64,000 nucleotides of DNA, from assembly GCA_038501195.1 (NCBI GenBank), contig JBBPUQ010000008.1, positions 1,654,001 through 1,718,000 of the forward strand. Reading direction: 5' to 3'. The DNA is from Nemania diffusa. Taxonomy: Eukaryota; Ascomycota; Sordariomycetes; Xylariales; Xylariaceae. Position 1 is the stretch's first letter. Every line of letters starts with the position of its first letter. The notes under the pieces are model-generated. The model saw only the letters and a program-made list of their open reading frames with translations. It ran no database searches and had not been told where the DNA came from. Positions 44,601-55,917 of the stretch are shown here, piece by piece. Position numbers and translations under genes: made by a program.

Positions 44601-47074
44601 ATCATTTAATTAATCATACTCTACTGTACATTGAGATCTCTACACCGAAGATGAATATAAAGGACTTCGTTATCTATGTACGTATGTATTGTCAGCGGGA
44701 AGATGGTTATTAGTAAATATGGCTTATGTAAAAGCGGAAGTATATCTGATAGCTGAACCAGGGACGATACCCATGTCAACGCAGAAGATCAAAAAGAATA
44801 AACAAATAAACCGCTCTTCAATAAATAATAATAATTTATTTTTCTATATTATAACCTGTATATGGACACTTCATTACTGTGAAGTACTGCAATATCCGGA
44901 GCACTAAGCGGTGGCTTGTCCTAGCGTCTAAACTTATACGTAGGTAGTGGTTGGTGTATTGAGCCGCCGGCTTGCGAGATGCAGCACACCTTTGGTGAAA
45001 TAAGCACCCGTTTAGGAATAGCAGCGCTCGTAGTAATCGGAAGCACAGCGGTTGGGCGCTAGGAAGGGAAAAATGCCGCGAGTCACGATGCCTACCGGAA
45101 GCTCGACCCGGCACGCTAGCACCTGAACTCCACAGACTGGCTGCCCCTGGCAGTTTCATGCGCGCACTACGCATACGTACTTATAGGCTCAGCATGTGTA
45201 AGTACACTGAGTAGCTAAGGTACGCGCGCACGCTACAGGAGTCCACGAGCTGCATGACGACGTTTGACAGACTTGGCATGTTTCCCACGCGACGGAAAAA
45301 TAGGTAGCGCTCTGGTTTGGATGATGAGATTCCTCCCGGCTGTGTACAGTATAGTATAAGCGCACTATAAAAGGATGGCAGGAGTTTCGTGCCGCCTACA
45401 CCGTAAGAACCTAGTCACATCCTCAAATACTCGCTAAGGCAGATCTCTCGGGGGGTAATAAATAGCAGATAATAGCTCGTGACTTGCCCAGCTTGTATGT
45501 AGTATTATAGCCTGACTCCCTCTGCTACATACCCAACACCGAAATTAAAGTCTAGGATAGAAAAGAATAAGGCCGAATATTATAAGTAAAATATTCGTGA
45601 CATTGATCTTAAGTGTCGGGTATAGTAGGTACACCATTGCGAATGGTACCCAGCCTATTTCTGGGAGAGCAATATCAAATCGTAGCACTATCTGGGGTGT
45701 TATCATATTATCGGCAAGGATCGTAAGTCGTCAGTTCCGACCCAGGAAGATCTAAGCGACGCCTCTTCACCGGTCACCTCGGCGGAATGCTTCCTACCAC
45801 ACGTGTGAGGGATGTCATGAGGCGCTTCACCAATCCGTATACGCAATCCTGGCCAACAATTGTCCATGGTCGTTATCTATAGTTTATAGTATATACCTAT
45901 CGTGCATACGTTCCTACAACCTGCAATACAGAAGCCCTCACGCCATAATGTGACGGTATCTCGGTCAAAACCGACGATGTCACCATACCACCCGCAAAGG
46001 GAGCCTGCATTGCAGATCTGGGGAACTAAGCCTGATAAGATTGGCAATGCGCCTAATCCACCTAGCCTGTACGAAATAGTAGCACAATTCGTCCTCAGCT
46101 TGAACAGCTATTGCTTCTTTTCGGAAACTAAGCGCTTCAAGCCCTTCTCACAAGCACTAAACCGCGCTCTTGTCCCAAGACACATCATGTGAGCTAGAGG
46201 GCGCTTCTGATTGCCGTTTTCTGCCACGGTAGTCCACCCCAACAGACCTGACAGGCTTGCCATGTGCGCACGTCCTGCTTGTACACTACTAGTGAACTGT
46301 TCGTCGACTTTGGGCAAGCTTGGCAATGGAGGCATGCAATTTGTTTAAGAGCAGTTGTAGTATGAGTGACGTGGTAGTATCGCGTTGGCGTCTGATGGTT
46401 CTGTTCTTGCTTCAGCTCCAGCTAGGGGGGTTAGATGCACCGAGGTTTCACTATATGAAAGGTAGAAGTAAATAGCATACTAGACGTTACCTAAAGTAGG
46501 TGGGAGCTGGATATAGGTATCTACTTAACTTCATGAAAAGTCTATGTACCTAACTATTAACTTGTAACTGGCGGTGTGACAGGCACTGTCAAGTTTATAA
46601 GTGGACGGGTGTAACCAAATCTAAGCAGAGAGGAAAGAATATATACATTTGACAGCGATGTGGGAATGCTGTGCAGCACTCCAATGCCTGAAAGTCAATT
46701 AGTGCTGCATTATATACCGGCGATAAGTATTTCGAGCATATCTCCATGCACACTTGGTTTGGAGGGCTGGATCTATGCACCTGAGATCGCAACGACGTCA
46801 TCCTGCCTTGGTTCCTTGTGGAACGCGAACCCCACACGATTATGACGATGACGATCTAATTCACACCCTCGGGTCTCTAATACCGAAGAGCCAAGCATAT
46901 CTCCATCATTTCAAAATGTCTGGATATATAGGAATAGTCTACATAAATATACAACTACGTCATAATACTCGCTCCACAAGCCTTCATAACCTCGTGCACA
47001 TCAATTGAGTTTCTAGCTGAGATAGCAGAGGATATAATATCTACACCGGGTCTAGTAGCGAAACCGGCATCGCA
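41687..47074. other. 5.4-kb gene desert
   Basis: Stops in all frames. Short open frames (43144-43422, 44836-45174, 45902-46335) show no motif. An imperfect hairpin (43584-43621) and AAT-rich tracts near 44820-44840 are present. No transposon ends were recognised. Confidence 0.5.
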
Positions 47075-47596
47075 ATGCCCGCAGAACCACCCACATCCGG
47101 GGGAGATGCCGAGGGCGGTGCCGAGACCGCCAAGCGGCCCTCGACAAAGGAAAAGCTACTGCAGGAGATCACCCAGAAGATAGAGGAGTCGAAGGGCCTG
47201 CAGGAGGAGTCCCTTAACCTACACCAACGCGCAGAAGAGGTGGCCGAGCACGACCCGCAGCTCGCCGAGGACCTGCGGTTCAAGGCGCGCGAGATCGACA
47301 AGAAGGCCACGAAGCTGCTCAAGACGGCGCGGCGCCTCGAGTCCGGGTGGATGCAGGGGGGCGCCGCGGGCGCCGGCATAGGCGCCGGCATCGCGACCGG
47401 CCTGGGCATGACCGTGGGCTCGCTCGTGAGCGGCCTCGTTGCCGTGCCGACGACGGGGCTGGGCATCCTCATCGGCGCTGGCACGGGGCTCGTCCACGGG
47501 CCCTGGGTTAAGTTTACCCAGGTCTTCACGAAGGACGAGGTTTCCGAGATCGATAGGGAGGCCGAGGAGGAAGCTAGGCGCATTGAGGAGGGTTGA
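47075..47596 (+). CDS. Gly-rich membrane-type protein with N-terminal coiled coil
   Basis: Single exon, 173 residues, strongly GC-rich. Residues 23-95 are charged and helical (KEKLLQEITQKIEESKGLQEE...), likely coiled coil. Residues about 99-145 are hydrophobic and glycine-rich with small-xxx-small spacing (GGAAGAGIGAGIATGLG, then GILIGAGTGLVHGP), a glycine-zipper-like membrane segment. The C-terminus (TKDEVSEIDREAEEEARRIEEG) is again acidic/helical. Similar short proteins are common in filamentous fungi, but I cannot name the family. A mitochondrial or other membrane location is plausible, not shown. The GC-biased codons contrast with AT-richer flanks. Confidence 0.75.
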   Translation: MPAEPPTSGGDAEGGAETAKRPSTKEKLLQEITQKIEESKGLQEESLNLHQRAEEVAEHDPQLAEDLRFKAREIDKKATKLLKTARRLESGWMQGGAAGAGIGAGIATGLGMTVGSLVSGLVAVPTTGLGILIGAGTGLVHGPWVKFTQVFTKDEVSEIDREAEEEARRIEEG

Positions 47597-48764
47597 TGGG
47601 GGGTGTCGTTGGAGAGGCGAATCACCTATCTCTATTTTGTTGGGAATGACGCGGGCTTGAGTTTCGTTGGTAGAAGGTAATGGGGATATTTTACGTACAA
47701 AAATGTATAGTTTTGTCCTTTTTGTTTGATTTACTACATATGAAGCCCCGTATTTGGGTTTAGACGTTCAGAAGGCCGAGGCAGCCTTCGATGCAAGGGT
47801 CGTGTTCGCAAATAGCTGGGTTGCTCTTAACCCAAGGCCAAGTATAAATTGAAACAAATACTGGAATCGTTAGTCTATCATGACAATTCTAGGTGAAGTT
47901 GAAGCCGTCCAGATGTCATAGACACGGTATACACCTATAGTCGCAATCGTCGTGCCGCGACGACTTTCCCATAACTTAAACTTAATACGATAACACGTGA
48001 GAATTTCAAGGTAGTGCTAGCAATCAGTCTAGATCAGTTACTTAACTGCCCATAGGAAACAACGTTAGTTTCCTACTACATATCATCTGGTAGTTAGATT
48101 ACGTGTCGCGGATTGCCACACAAGGTTGTAGACCTGCATACGATTAAGCGAAAACCTTCTAAATTTGGATAGTATGTAGGTAGAGCCTTTTCTGCAGGTT
48201 CGACCGCTCGGGGTTTATGGACATTCACTACCGTCTCGGTGCTCTCAGAGATACTTTCGGGCCGCTTCATTGTCAAACCTCCCGGATTTCGCTGTTGTGT
48301 CCTTATTACCTAGTAGCCGGTCGTCCGGAGCCTTCTCCGGGACAGGAAAACGGCAGGTATGCGGGGACTTGGCGACTGCACACAGATGCCAAGTCATTCT
48401 CGATGGGCGCGGTTATTGGCTACCTGCTGTACCGGTTGTTTGGTATATACTGTTCTACGGCAACTCGGCATATTCTACCTAGCTAGCAAGCTTCCTAACT
48501 ACGTACACAGAGTCTAGCACCTGACATACCCTTAGTTCTATAAAATGACTTAAAAGGGTCCTTATATTCGAACGAGTACCTGGCTTGTCGCGTTCCTAGT
48601 AATATAGGTAGGTTTGGTCCTCACATGACTGATTCCGGGAACCTCAAGCCTTATGCAGAACACCGTCCGAATATTGCAAGTTTGATATTTGACTGTGAAA
48701 GCTTATGATTTATCTGAAACCGACTGATGTAAAGGTTGTTTTCAACTAAACTTTGGTATGTACT

Positions 48765-48787
48765 CGTGCAGGCCAACGGCCTGCACG
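48765..48787. repeat. Perfect hairpin, 10-bp arms, 3-nt loop
   Basis: CGTGCAGGCC at 48765-48774 and its exact reverse complement at 48778-48787 are separated by AAC. It is GC-rich within AT-rich DNA and directly precedes a T-rich tract about 40 bases on. Confidence 0.8.
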
Positions 48788-51700
48788 CTAAATATAAGTA
48801 TTCATGTAGTAATATGGGTAGAGGATTTTATACAACATATTTAGTCTATAATTTTGGGGACACGTTTTTTATTTGTTTATTATTTAAATCTCAATTATTT
48901 ATCTATTTATTCGTTAGATGATTTTATTTCATTTTATCTGTCGTAATCGCCGGTAGTCTTATGACGAGCTGAGTCTATTGCAAGGAAACAGTACCGATGC
49001 AGCATTTCATTTTCCATGTCTCTAGTGTGTAAGTGGCTTATGTGGCTGGCACATGCTGCCTACTATCGGCTAGAATCAGCTCGCATCTACCGGCTGTTTA
49101 TGACCAAATTTCTTCACGTGTTCAATCAATCGTTTGCCTTCAGCTCTAGAACGCCGCGATAAGCTGCGCAGATGATAGAGTAGTAAACAAGGGGATTATG
49201 CCGTCAGACATATTACAACGCCTGTCTGACCGGTTTTCATCCCCGGGGTGAGGAGGCGCACTTTGTGGGGTCAATCACCTGCTAAGAACCACACTACTAC
49301 GCCGTTCCGAAACCTGGTAACGTAGGATTACGAAAGGTACAATACATAGCCGTTGTATGTGTGGCGTGCAGGAGATAGGGAGACGCTGTCAGCAACTTGC
49401 AGGACGCCCAGAGTAAATCTATGTACCAGCAAGCCTTATGCGTACGCGAGTCTCTTTCTCGCCGGCCTCCGTCACTACCCAAGACCAGTTGACCAGCGAC
49501 ACTGAAAGAACCTTTCAAACTCCACTGCGTGTTACAGGGGTCGAATGGCAATCGTAACGAGCCTCGGCGGTTTGGTACCCACGTATATCTCACCTTTTAC
49601 ATCTGTTCTGGAGCGGGCGCCGAAGTTGCGCCATTCTCCACGTTCTCCTGCCCAGATGATGGGATAGCCTAAGGAAATTTTCTGGCGCTACCAGGTAGGT
49701 TGGTTTGTCCTCTAGGTACATGCGCACCTTGTAGTTGAATAGTAGGCGCGTGCTGCGTGCGGCAAAAAAAGAGGCGAACAAGGAGCTCGGGCCAGGACTC
49801 CACGTTCTCGGCGGCAGTCCAACCGAAAAAGGGAAACAAACGGACCGTTTAGAAGACAGACAGGTACAGATACTGTCACAGGTGGACACCTCTAATCTAC
49901 AGTAGGTACATACATCGTAGTAGATGGCTGGTGATGAGTCGTGCTGGCGGCACCAGCGCCGTGATACTCGTGTTTCTGTGACAAACGGATATCTAGATCT
50001 AGATAGACCATCTGCCAATTAGTGTTCGGTATATTGGAGCCGCATTACGTCCGCCGTAATTCGAGCATGGGACACGTAGTCCTTTGTACGAAAGACGGGT
50101 TGACTGAGAGGCAGCTTTGTCATTGTCCTCGTATTTTACTTGCCTCATGACGCATCGAATCGATCTATGAAACGGTGCACTAGATGAACCAGCCTATGAT
50201 GGCCTGGGCATTTGCACAGACACATCAGGGGGAATGATCGATTTATCGACGAAGCTACCAAGCTTCACTAATACCTAGAGGCGACCCCCCCAACCCCCAA
50301 TCCCAGTTGTATAATACCATTGTGATAAATATCCACTTGACCTCCTCACCTCCTCACCGGTACGGAGGGCTCCTAGGGTTATTTCAGGCGGAGCCGCATC
50401 GTATGCGTATTTCCCCTCACGAGTCGCGATCCACTGCGGTGGATTATATTGTAAGAGTTTCTGTAGAGTACGAGAGCATCTGTAGTTTCTGTGAATACAT
50501 GAAATACCTAGATAGAACACGCTCTCCTTGAGTATCTCCTATGTAGTGATTTAATTGGAGGCAAGATATTGGGCTAGCTGTCTTGCCGGTTTGTCCCGAA
50601 AGCCGAAATATGCCCTTGTTGTACAGAGTAAGTACCGCGTATTCTGACTGTATACAGAGTACCTAAATACTGCAGGGTCTTGCCTAGACGCGAGAGAGGT
50701 GGCTTGAGTTTTGGGGGCTATTCTTTCTAGCCACAATTGGTGTGACAGCCACACCCAGAAACAGGATCCCTTCTCGAAGGCCGCTAGAAACATGTGGGCT
50801 ACAGGGATCAAAACGCAAAACATTCGTATCCCTGTAGCCTGTATTTTATCTCCCTGTACTACCTAACTAGGAAGATGACAAGAAGTTTGACATGGGTATA
50901 GCTACAGTATTATAGGTACCTATTCCTTGACATTCACATGCGGGGCAGCAACAACCAACCTCGCAAAACATTTCAGACAGAATCGAAAAGCGCCAATTGA
51001 ACCGGCATGTACAAAGAGTAAAATAAGTGTCTAAAATCAGGTCAGGGTATATATGTCAAAGACCCTTGAATCTAGTATTTAAGGGGAGTGTCGCCGTCCG
51101 CGCGCTGTCTAAGTAGGACCGACTCTGGCCGACACTATCTAGACTAGTAAGTTAACACGCGCTTTTGCACGACCTAACCTCCGCATACGCATACGCATAC
51201 AAAGGACTAAGCATAAATTGAAATTTCAAGACTAGAAGAATATATTCATTTAAATTATTATTTTCCTCGAGCCTCCGCTTTAACATATCGCAAGTACCGA
51301 CTTAACGAGTCATCTTCGATCCAATTGGGAATGCGTACGTACATTACCGCCTTACGCATATGATTAACTATGCGTCATTCTCATCTCTAGTAAACGTTGT
51401 CAATATTATTAAGGCGCAGGCACAACAAGATCTGGGCACCTTTCTCAGGTAGGTAATTATGTAGCTCCTATCGTGTTATTGGTGTAGATCTGCTTTGGGC
51501 TACAGAGTAGAATCGGTAACTATCTTCGCGCTGTGAAATCTACCTTAGGTATATAAATAAATCATATACTCTAAGTTTCAATTACTAGGACAATTAGGGG
51601 GCAACTTTGAATTATGGTCGTTTTCCTACTTTGCTATTATTCATTTGGAGGATATCAAATAATGAGACCAAGCGTAAAAAATATTCTGCGCCAGCTGATC

Positions 51701-51983
51701 ACCAAGTGGCTGTACTGAGGAGGCAACAAAACCGGGCCGCAGTAGATAGCTATCCCACCAGTTCCCCCTCGGCCGCCGGCCGCCCAATGCATCACCAGGG
51801 CGCCCCGCCATAGGCTGCAAAGCGTGATCACGATGTCTATGCACGTCTATCGTATACTGGTAACGAGTCAGCACGGCCCTATGGCGTACGCAGCAGATAC
51901 AGGGACAAGAAAAGAAGGGGCACCTGCACTGCTATCTCAGCAGGAGTATTACATGCCTTCTGCCTCCATGCACTTCTATTTCC

Positions 51984-52054
51984 CGCCTTCGCCTTCGCCT
52001 TCCTCCTCTTCTCTCTCTCTCTCTCTCTCGTCACCTATCTATCTATCTACCTAC
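51984..52054. repeat. Compound microsatellite (CGCCTT, CT, TATC)
   Basis: Three imperfect CGCCTT units, then about ten CT units, then TATC/TACC units. Simple-sequence DNA with no coding frame. Confidence 0.85.
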
Positions 52055-54084
52055 TGCACCTTGGGATGACACCCGGCCTGGCTAGCCCCGGCAGTAGTCC
52101 GCGTTCGGGTAGGCCTACCACATGCTCCCCGATGAGAGACTTAGTAAAAATCAGGGTCGCAGGCGGCGGAAAGGCGGTGAACGAAGATGGAGGGTAATCG
52201 TCACCAACAACACCCGTGTCTCACACGCAGGTCGCGTTCGGACGGGCTGCCGTCTGATCTCTCTAGTGAGGGGCAAAGTGAGGAGATGACGGGCTCGTTA
52301 GTCTGGTAGCGCTTGTAGAGGAGGGTAGACAACTCATCATGCGTTTTCAGGCCTTTCCTCTTTGCCTTTGTTTTATCACTCACTTGACCAAAAGTCAATA
52401 CCTACTTACTACCTATTGTAGGCAGATAGTCACATAGTTGCGCAGTGACGTACATACACGAGACGTTGGTTGGTGGCTTTCGGGCAGCGCAGCGGCAGCT
52501 GGCTGGTTTTTCACCTGGTGTGCACGGTAGATACGTCTTAGGCTGTCTGGATACAGAATAGTCTATCCTATCTTCAGCAGACTAACGCTCAGCGTCCGAT
52601 AAGCCACCCGGCAAGCCCACCAGCCCTATACTGCGTAGCGTTACTTGGGCGTCTACAGATTTAGGTTGGGTAGGTAGCAAAAGATGTTGTCGATAAGGCT
52701 GGCACTTGCTGTTTTTACCTTTTCTGCCTTATTAAGGCACTGAAGGCTGAATGATATCTATGTTTTTGGTACGGGCAAGGTCGCTTTTGTCAGAAGACCT
52801 GATGAACGCGGCGGCATGTGAGCGCAAGTAACAATTGCCAGCTCAGCAGAACCAAACCTTCATAACAAGTACAGTACATATGCTTGTAGATACTACTACT
52901 TACTTAGGCGTAATGCATAGTGGGTTCGAGTTTTTTTTTGTGCGTGCAGCCATTATTCCGTTTTTCTTGTGCGAAGGCATTATTTCTTGCTTGTCTGTGA
53001 GCCCGCTTATTATTAGATCGATGGTATGCATGCTTGGTAGGCATTAGGTTTAAGCATCAGACCTGTCAACCCTTCAGGTGCTTATTGACGTACATGGAGA
53101 TCCTAGTCTAGCAGGCAAGACTGAAACACGCTCTTACTAACTGGCAGACAATTTACCATCTTGTCCCTCCAGGGCTAGTTGTTTAGCTCTAAGTATGTAG
53201 TTGAAAATGAATGAACATGCTTAAACAATTGCCGCTGCTTGAAGTTGCAGTGCAACGAAATCTTGTAAGGTGCCCACGTAAGTAGGTACACTTAGGCACC
53301 ATCTCGTAGCACTAGCAGTCTACTAGTCGTTATACTTTATGTCAAGTTATAGAGGTAGAATTTAACGTTATAAACACATCACGGATTTGAAAAAAATGGC
53401 GCTGGTTCGGGGTTAGGCATCCGTAAATTTTAGTATTTTTTATTTGTAGCTCCTGTATAATGTCTTGTGGTATTTTGTGGTCATGGCGCATCGCTTTTCT
53501 GTTTTAGCTAATCCACTCGGAGGCTGACGAATTGATCGTCCATGTTTTTTGGTCAATAGACCAAGTTGCCTGGCGGTAGGTTGCCCTCTCTGTTTCTTAC
53601 TAGAATACATTATAAACTCTTTTTGCCTCCCGCTTCAACCTTCACGCTACTCGCCGGTAGTGAAGGGAAACAAATCATTACCCCTGGGTATAGGGTTGAA
53701 ACCAAAAATGCAGGCCGTGGTATCATTAAGGCCACAACGCCGATCAGTGCAAAGGGGGTTGTAGAATCAGATGTAGATTCATTTAGTCGTCACTGCGTCC
53801 CCATGAACGACTAAATGCTGCTATAAACAAGCCCACAGCGATGCTCATTAGTGTTGTCGACCGTCCTGCCTGGTGATAGGCACGACGAATCGCTCGTGCC
53901 GGTACAATGAATCGTCATGAAAGCAACGATATAGAAACGCCGAGTAGATGTATGCATTGGTATAATAAAACGCAAAAACCTCTCGCCATGCAAATGAGGG
54001 AAATGAAAAGAAGTGTACAGGGCAGGCAGGCTGCCATTAGGTCGAAAGTGTTGCATGGTTTCTGGCCTAGAAAATGTTGGGAAT

Positions 54085-55895
54085 TTACCATCCCTGGGCG
54101 TGGTAGCCATTTTCTTCTCGGAGAAATTGGTTCCAGCTATTGGCGTTAATCTCATCCTTGGACCTATTTATGTACGACTTCTGTGGATATTGTTTTAGGT
54201 TCGCGACGTCATGTGAAGTGTGTCGCCGCTTCAACACCGCATTAGCAGTCGATGACTTCTGTTGCCGCTCCCAGAGAAGTTGTCGTCTAAGCGACTCCGT
54301 CAACTCTGTAGCTAGCATGTTGCGCCTGGTAGTTCGGGGGGATAGCGCGGTTTGCTGGTGGTAATGCGTTGTGGGTTTTGTCATGATGGGCTGAGCGCCG
54401 GATCTAGGGATCTCAGTGATCGGCTTCAGAGGGGTACGGCGCAGACCTCTCCTCATCTCCAATCCATTATCATCAGAGTCATTCGGAGATGCGCCGGCGT
54501 TAGGTACATTTTGTAGCTGTAGGGCACGCTGCGCAATGGCTGGTGTCGAATGTGAGGCGAAGTTGCTGAGGCCTTTAGTTCGATCGTCTTGTCCGGCGAA
54601 CATGAGGCTGATAAGGGATCTCTGCGATGTTAAGTTTGGTCTGGAAGGCACTCGCTTGAACGTCACCGTATCATCCATGCTGGATTTGCCGCTTTCCTCA
54701 ATGGAATCTTCCCACTCGGAATCTTCGTCATCGTCATCAATAGCGCTCTCGTCCACATCGCTACCGGATTGGTCGCTAGGGGTTGATATTGTCCGCGTCG
54801 TGATTTCATTACTAAAAGAGGTTTGCTTCTTGTGGACGCCTAAAAGTGAGCTTGGTTTTCCCGAATGCAATGCACTCTTCAGTAGCGGGCTTTGGTCTTC
54901 AGTAGATCCAGACGAGCCACCGATTTGAAACATCTTGTTTTTCCTAGCCGGGAGAATCTCTGGGCGAATCTCGAGACTGGGTGAAGATTCATCGCCAGAA
55001 GAGCCGCCGAGCGCAAATTTCGCGGGCTGCCTCCCGCACTGCACTAGTTGAGGTGCAGGTGATGAGTGCGGTTCAGGGATAACATGAAGTAATAGGGACT
55101 TAGGTTCGTGAGAAGCTCTCGGTGACGGAAATTGCGATGGTGAAAACCCTCTAACTACGTTCGTAGCTTGAGGCTCGCTAGATTCTGAATTGGTTGTTGA
55201 AGTCTGTGAGGTAAAGATAGGGGATGCACCTCCAGCTGACTCAGTTGCAAGGGTCGTAGGTGTCTCTTCCACTTCGGATGAAGACTGCGTGCGGTCGCTG
55301 TCCGTCTCGACGGAAGAAGAAATAATTTGGGGTAAAGGTGAAAGATTTGGCTCTTTCTCCTTGATTATTGTGACGACCATCTTTTCCAAGTCACCTGAGG
55401 TAATATGCCGTTCCCGCCCTCTGCTTCGGCTGCTGGCGCAGGAATCTTGTCGCTGTATGTGAGGTCGTAGGATTTCCACGGGGTTGGTTTCGGTTATTAA
55501 CTCGATAGCCTCGTCGTCGGCAACGGAATCAACACTACCAGATAATTGCGGCACATCAGGTATGCATTGTTTGTCAGGAATATCTTGTGGTATTGTGGTG
55601 GTAGTAGGTGCCGCCTTCTGCGCCTTTGTCTGGACCGTCTCACAACAGAGAGCCTCCCTTGTCCATAACCGCCAGCTGAGATTTTCTAGTCTTCGTCCCT
55701 GTTCCACGGATTCAGCGCATCTTGAGAAAACTGCGCATTGGGTTAGTTGCTGCAAAGCCACGTTGGCGCATGATATATGCTGAATTTGGACGTACCAGTC
55801 CACATGCTAAAGAGGTTATGAGGGTTGTTGGTGTCGACTTTGTGGATGACGTTCGGGTCCACCGTGAGAACCAATCCTTCCGCTTTACCTGGCAT
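54085..55895 (-). CDS. GATA_AreA (DUF1752) / DUF3295 regulatory protein, Mks1-like
   Basis: Two exons, 55895-55796 and 55730-54085, joined in phase 1 across a 65-nt intron (GTACGT to GCGCAG), give 581 residues. The N-terminal domain reads MPGKAEGLVLTVDPNVIHKV, then NLFSMW, then FSRCAESVEQGRRLENLSWR across the junction, the GATA_AreA/DUF1752 signature shared by AreA and yeast Mks1. The middle is Ser/Thr/Pro-rich and disordered, with repeated GGSSG patches. The C-terminal half has EDSEWEDSIEESG, FKRVPSRPNLTSQRSLIS, MLATELTESLRRQLLWERQQ and VLKRRHTSHDVANLKQYPQ, ending SWNQFLREENGYHAQGW, which is DUF3295. There is no zinc finger, so it is not AreA itself. Mks1 regulates nitrogen and retrograde signalling in yeast; the same role here is inference. 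A short uORF overlaps the start. Confidence 0.88.
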
Positions 55896-55917
55896 TCTGG
55901 CCAAATTCCGTGCTCAT
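55885..55917 (-). promoter_or_regulatory. uORF overlapping the regulator's start codon
   Basis: An ATG at 55917-55915 opens a 10-codon frame (MSTEFGQNAR) that stops at 55887-55885, 8 bases past the start of the main ATG at 55895-55893, in another frame. A scanning ribosome would meet it first, so it could dampen translation of the DUF1752/DUF3295 protein, as is common for nutrient-response regulators. Whether the transcript starts upstream of it is unknown. Confidence 0.55.

Larger units (their letters stand above)
47597..54084. other. 6.5-kb gene desert
   Basis: Contains a perfect short hairpin (48765-48787), a T-rich tract (48830-48940) and pyrimidine microsatellites (51984-52054). Minus-strand frames at 49297-50018 and 50275-50823 have no recognisable features. 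Nothing supports a gene. Confidence 0.5.
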
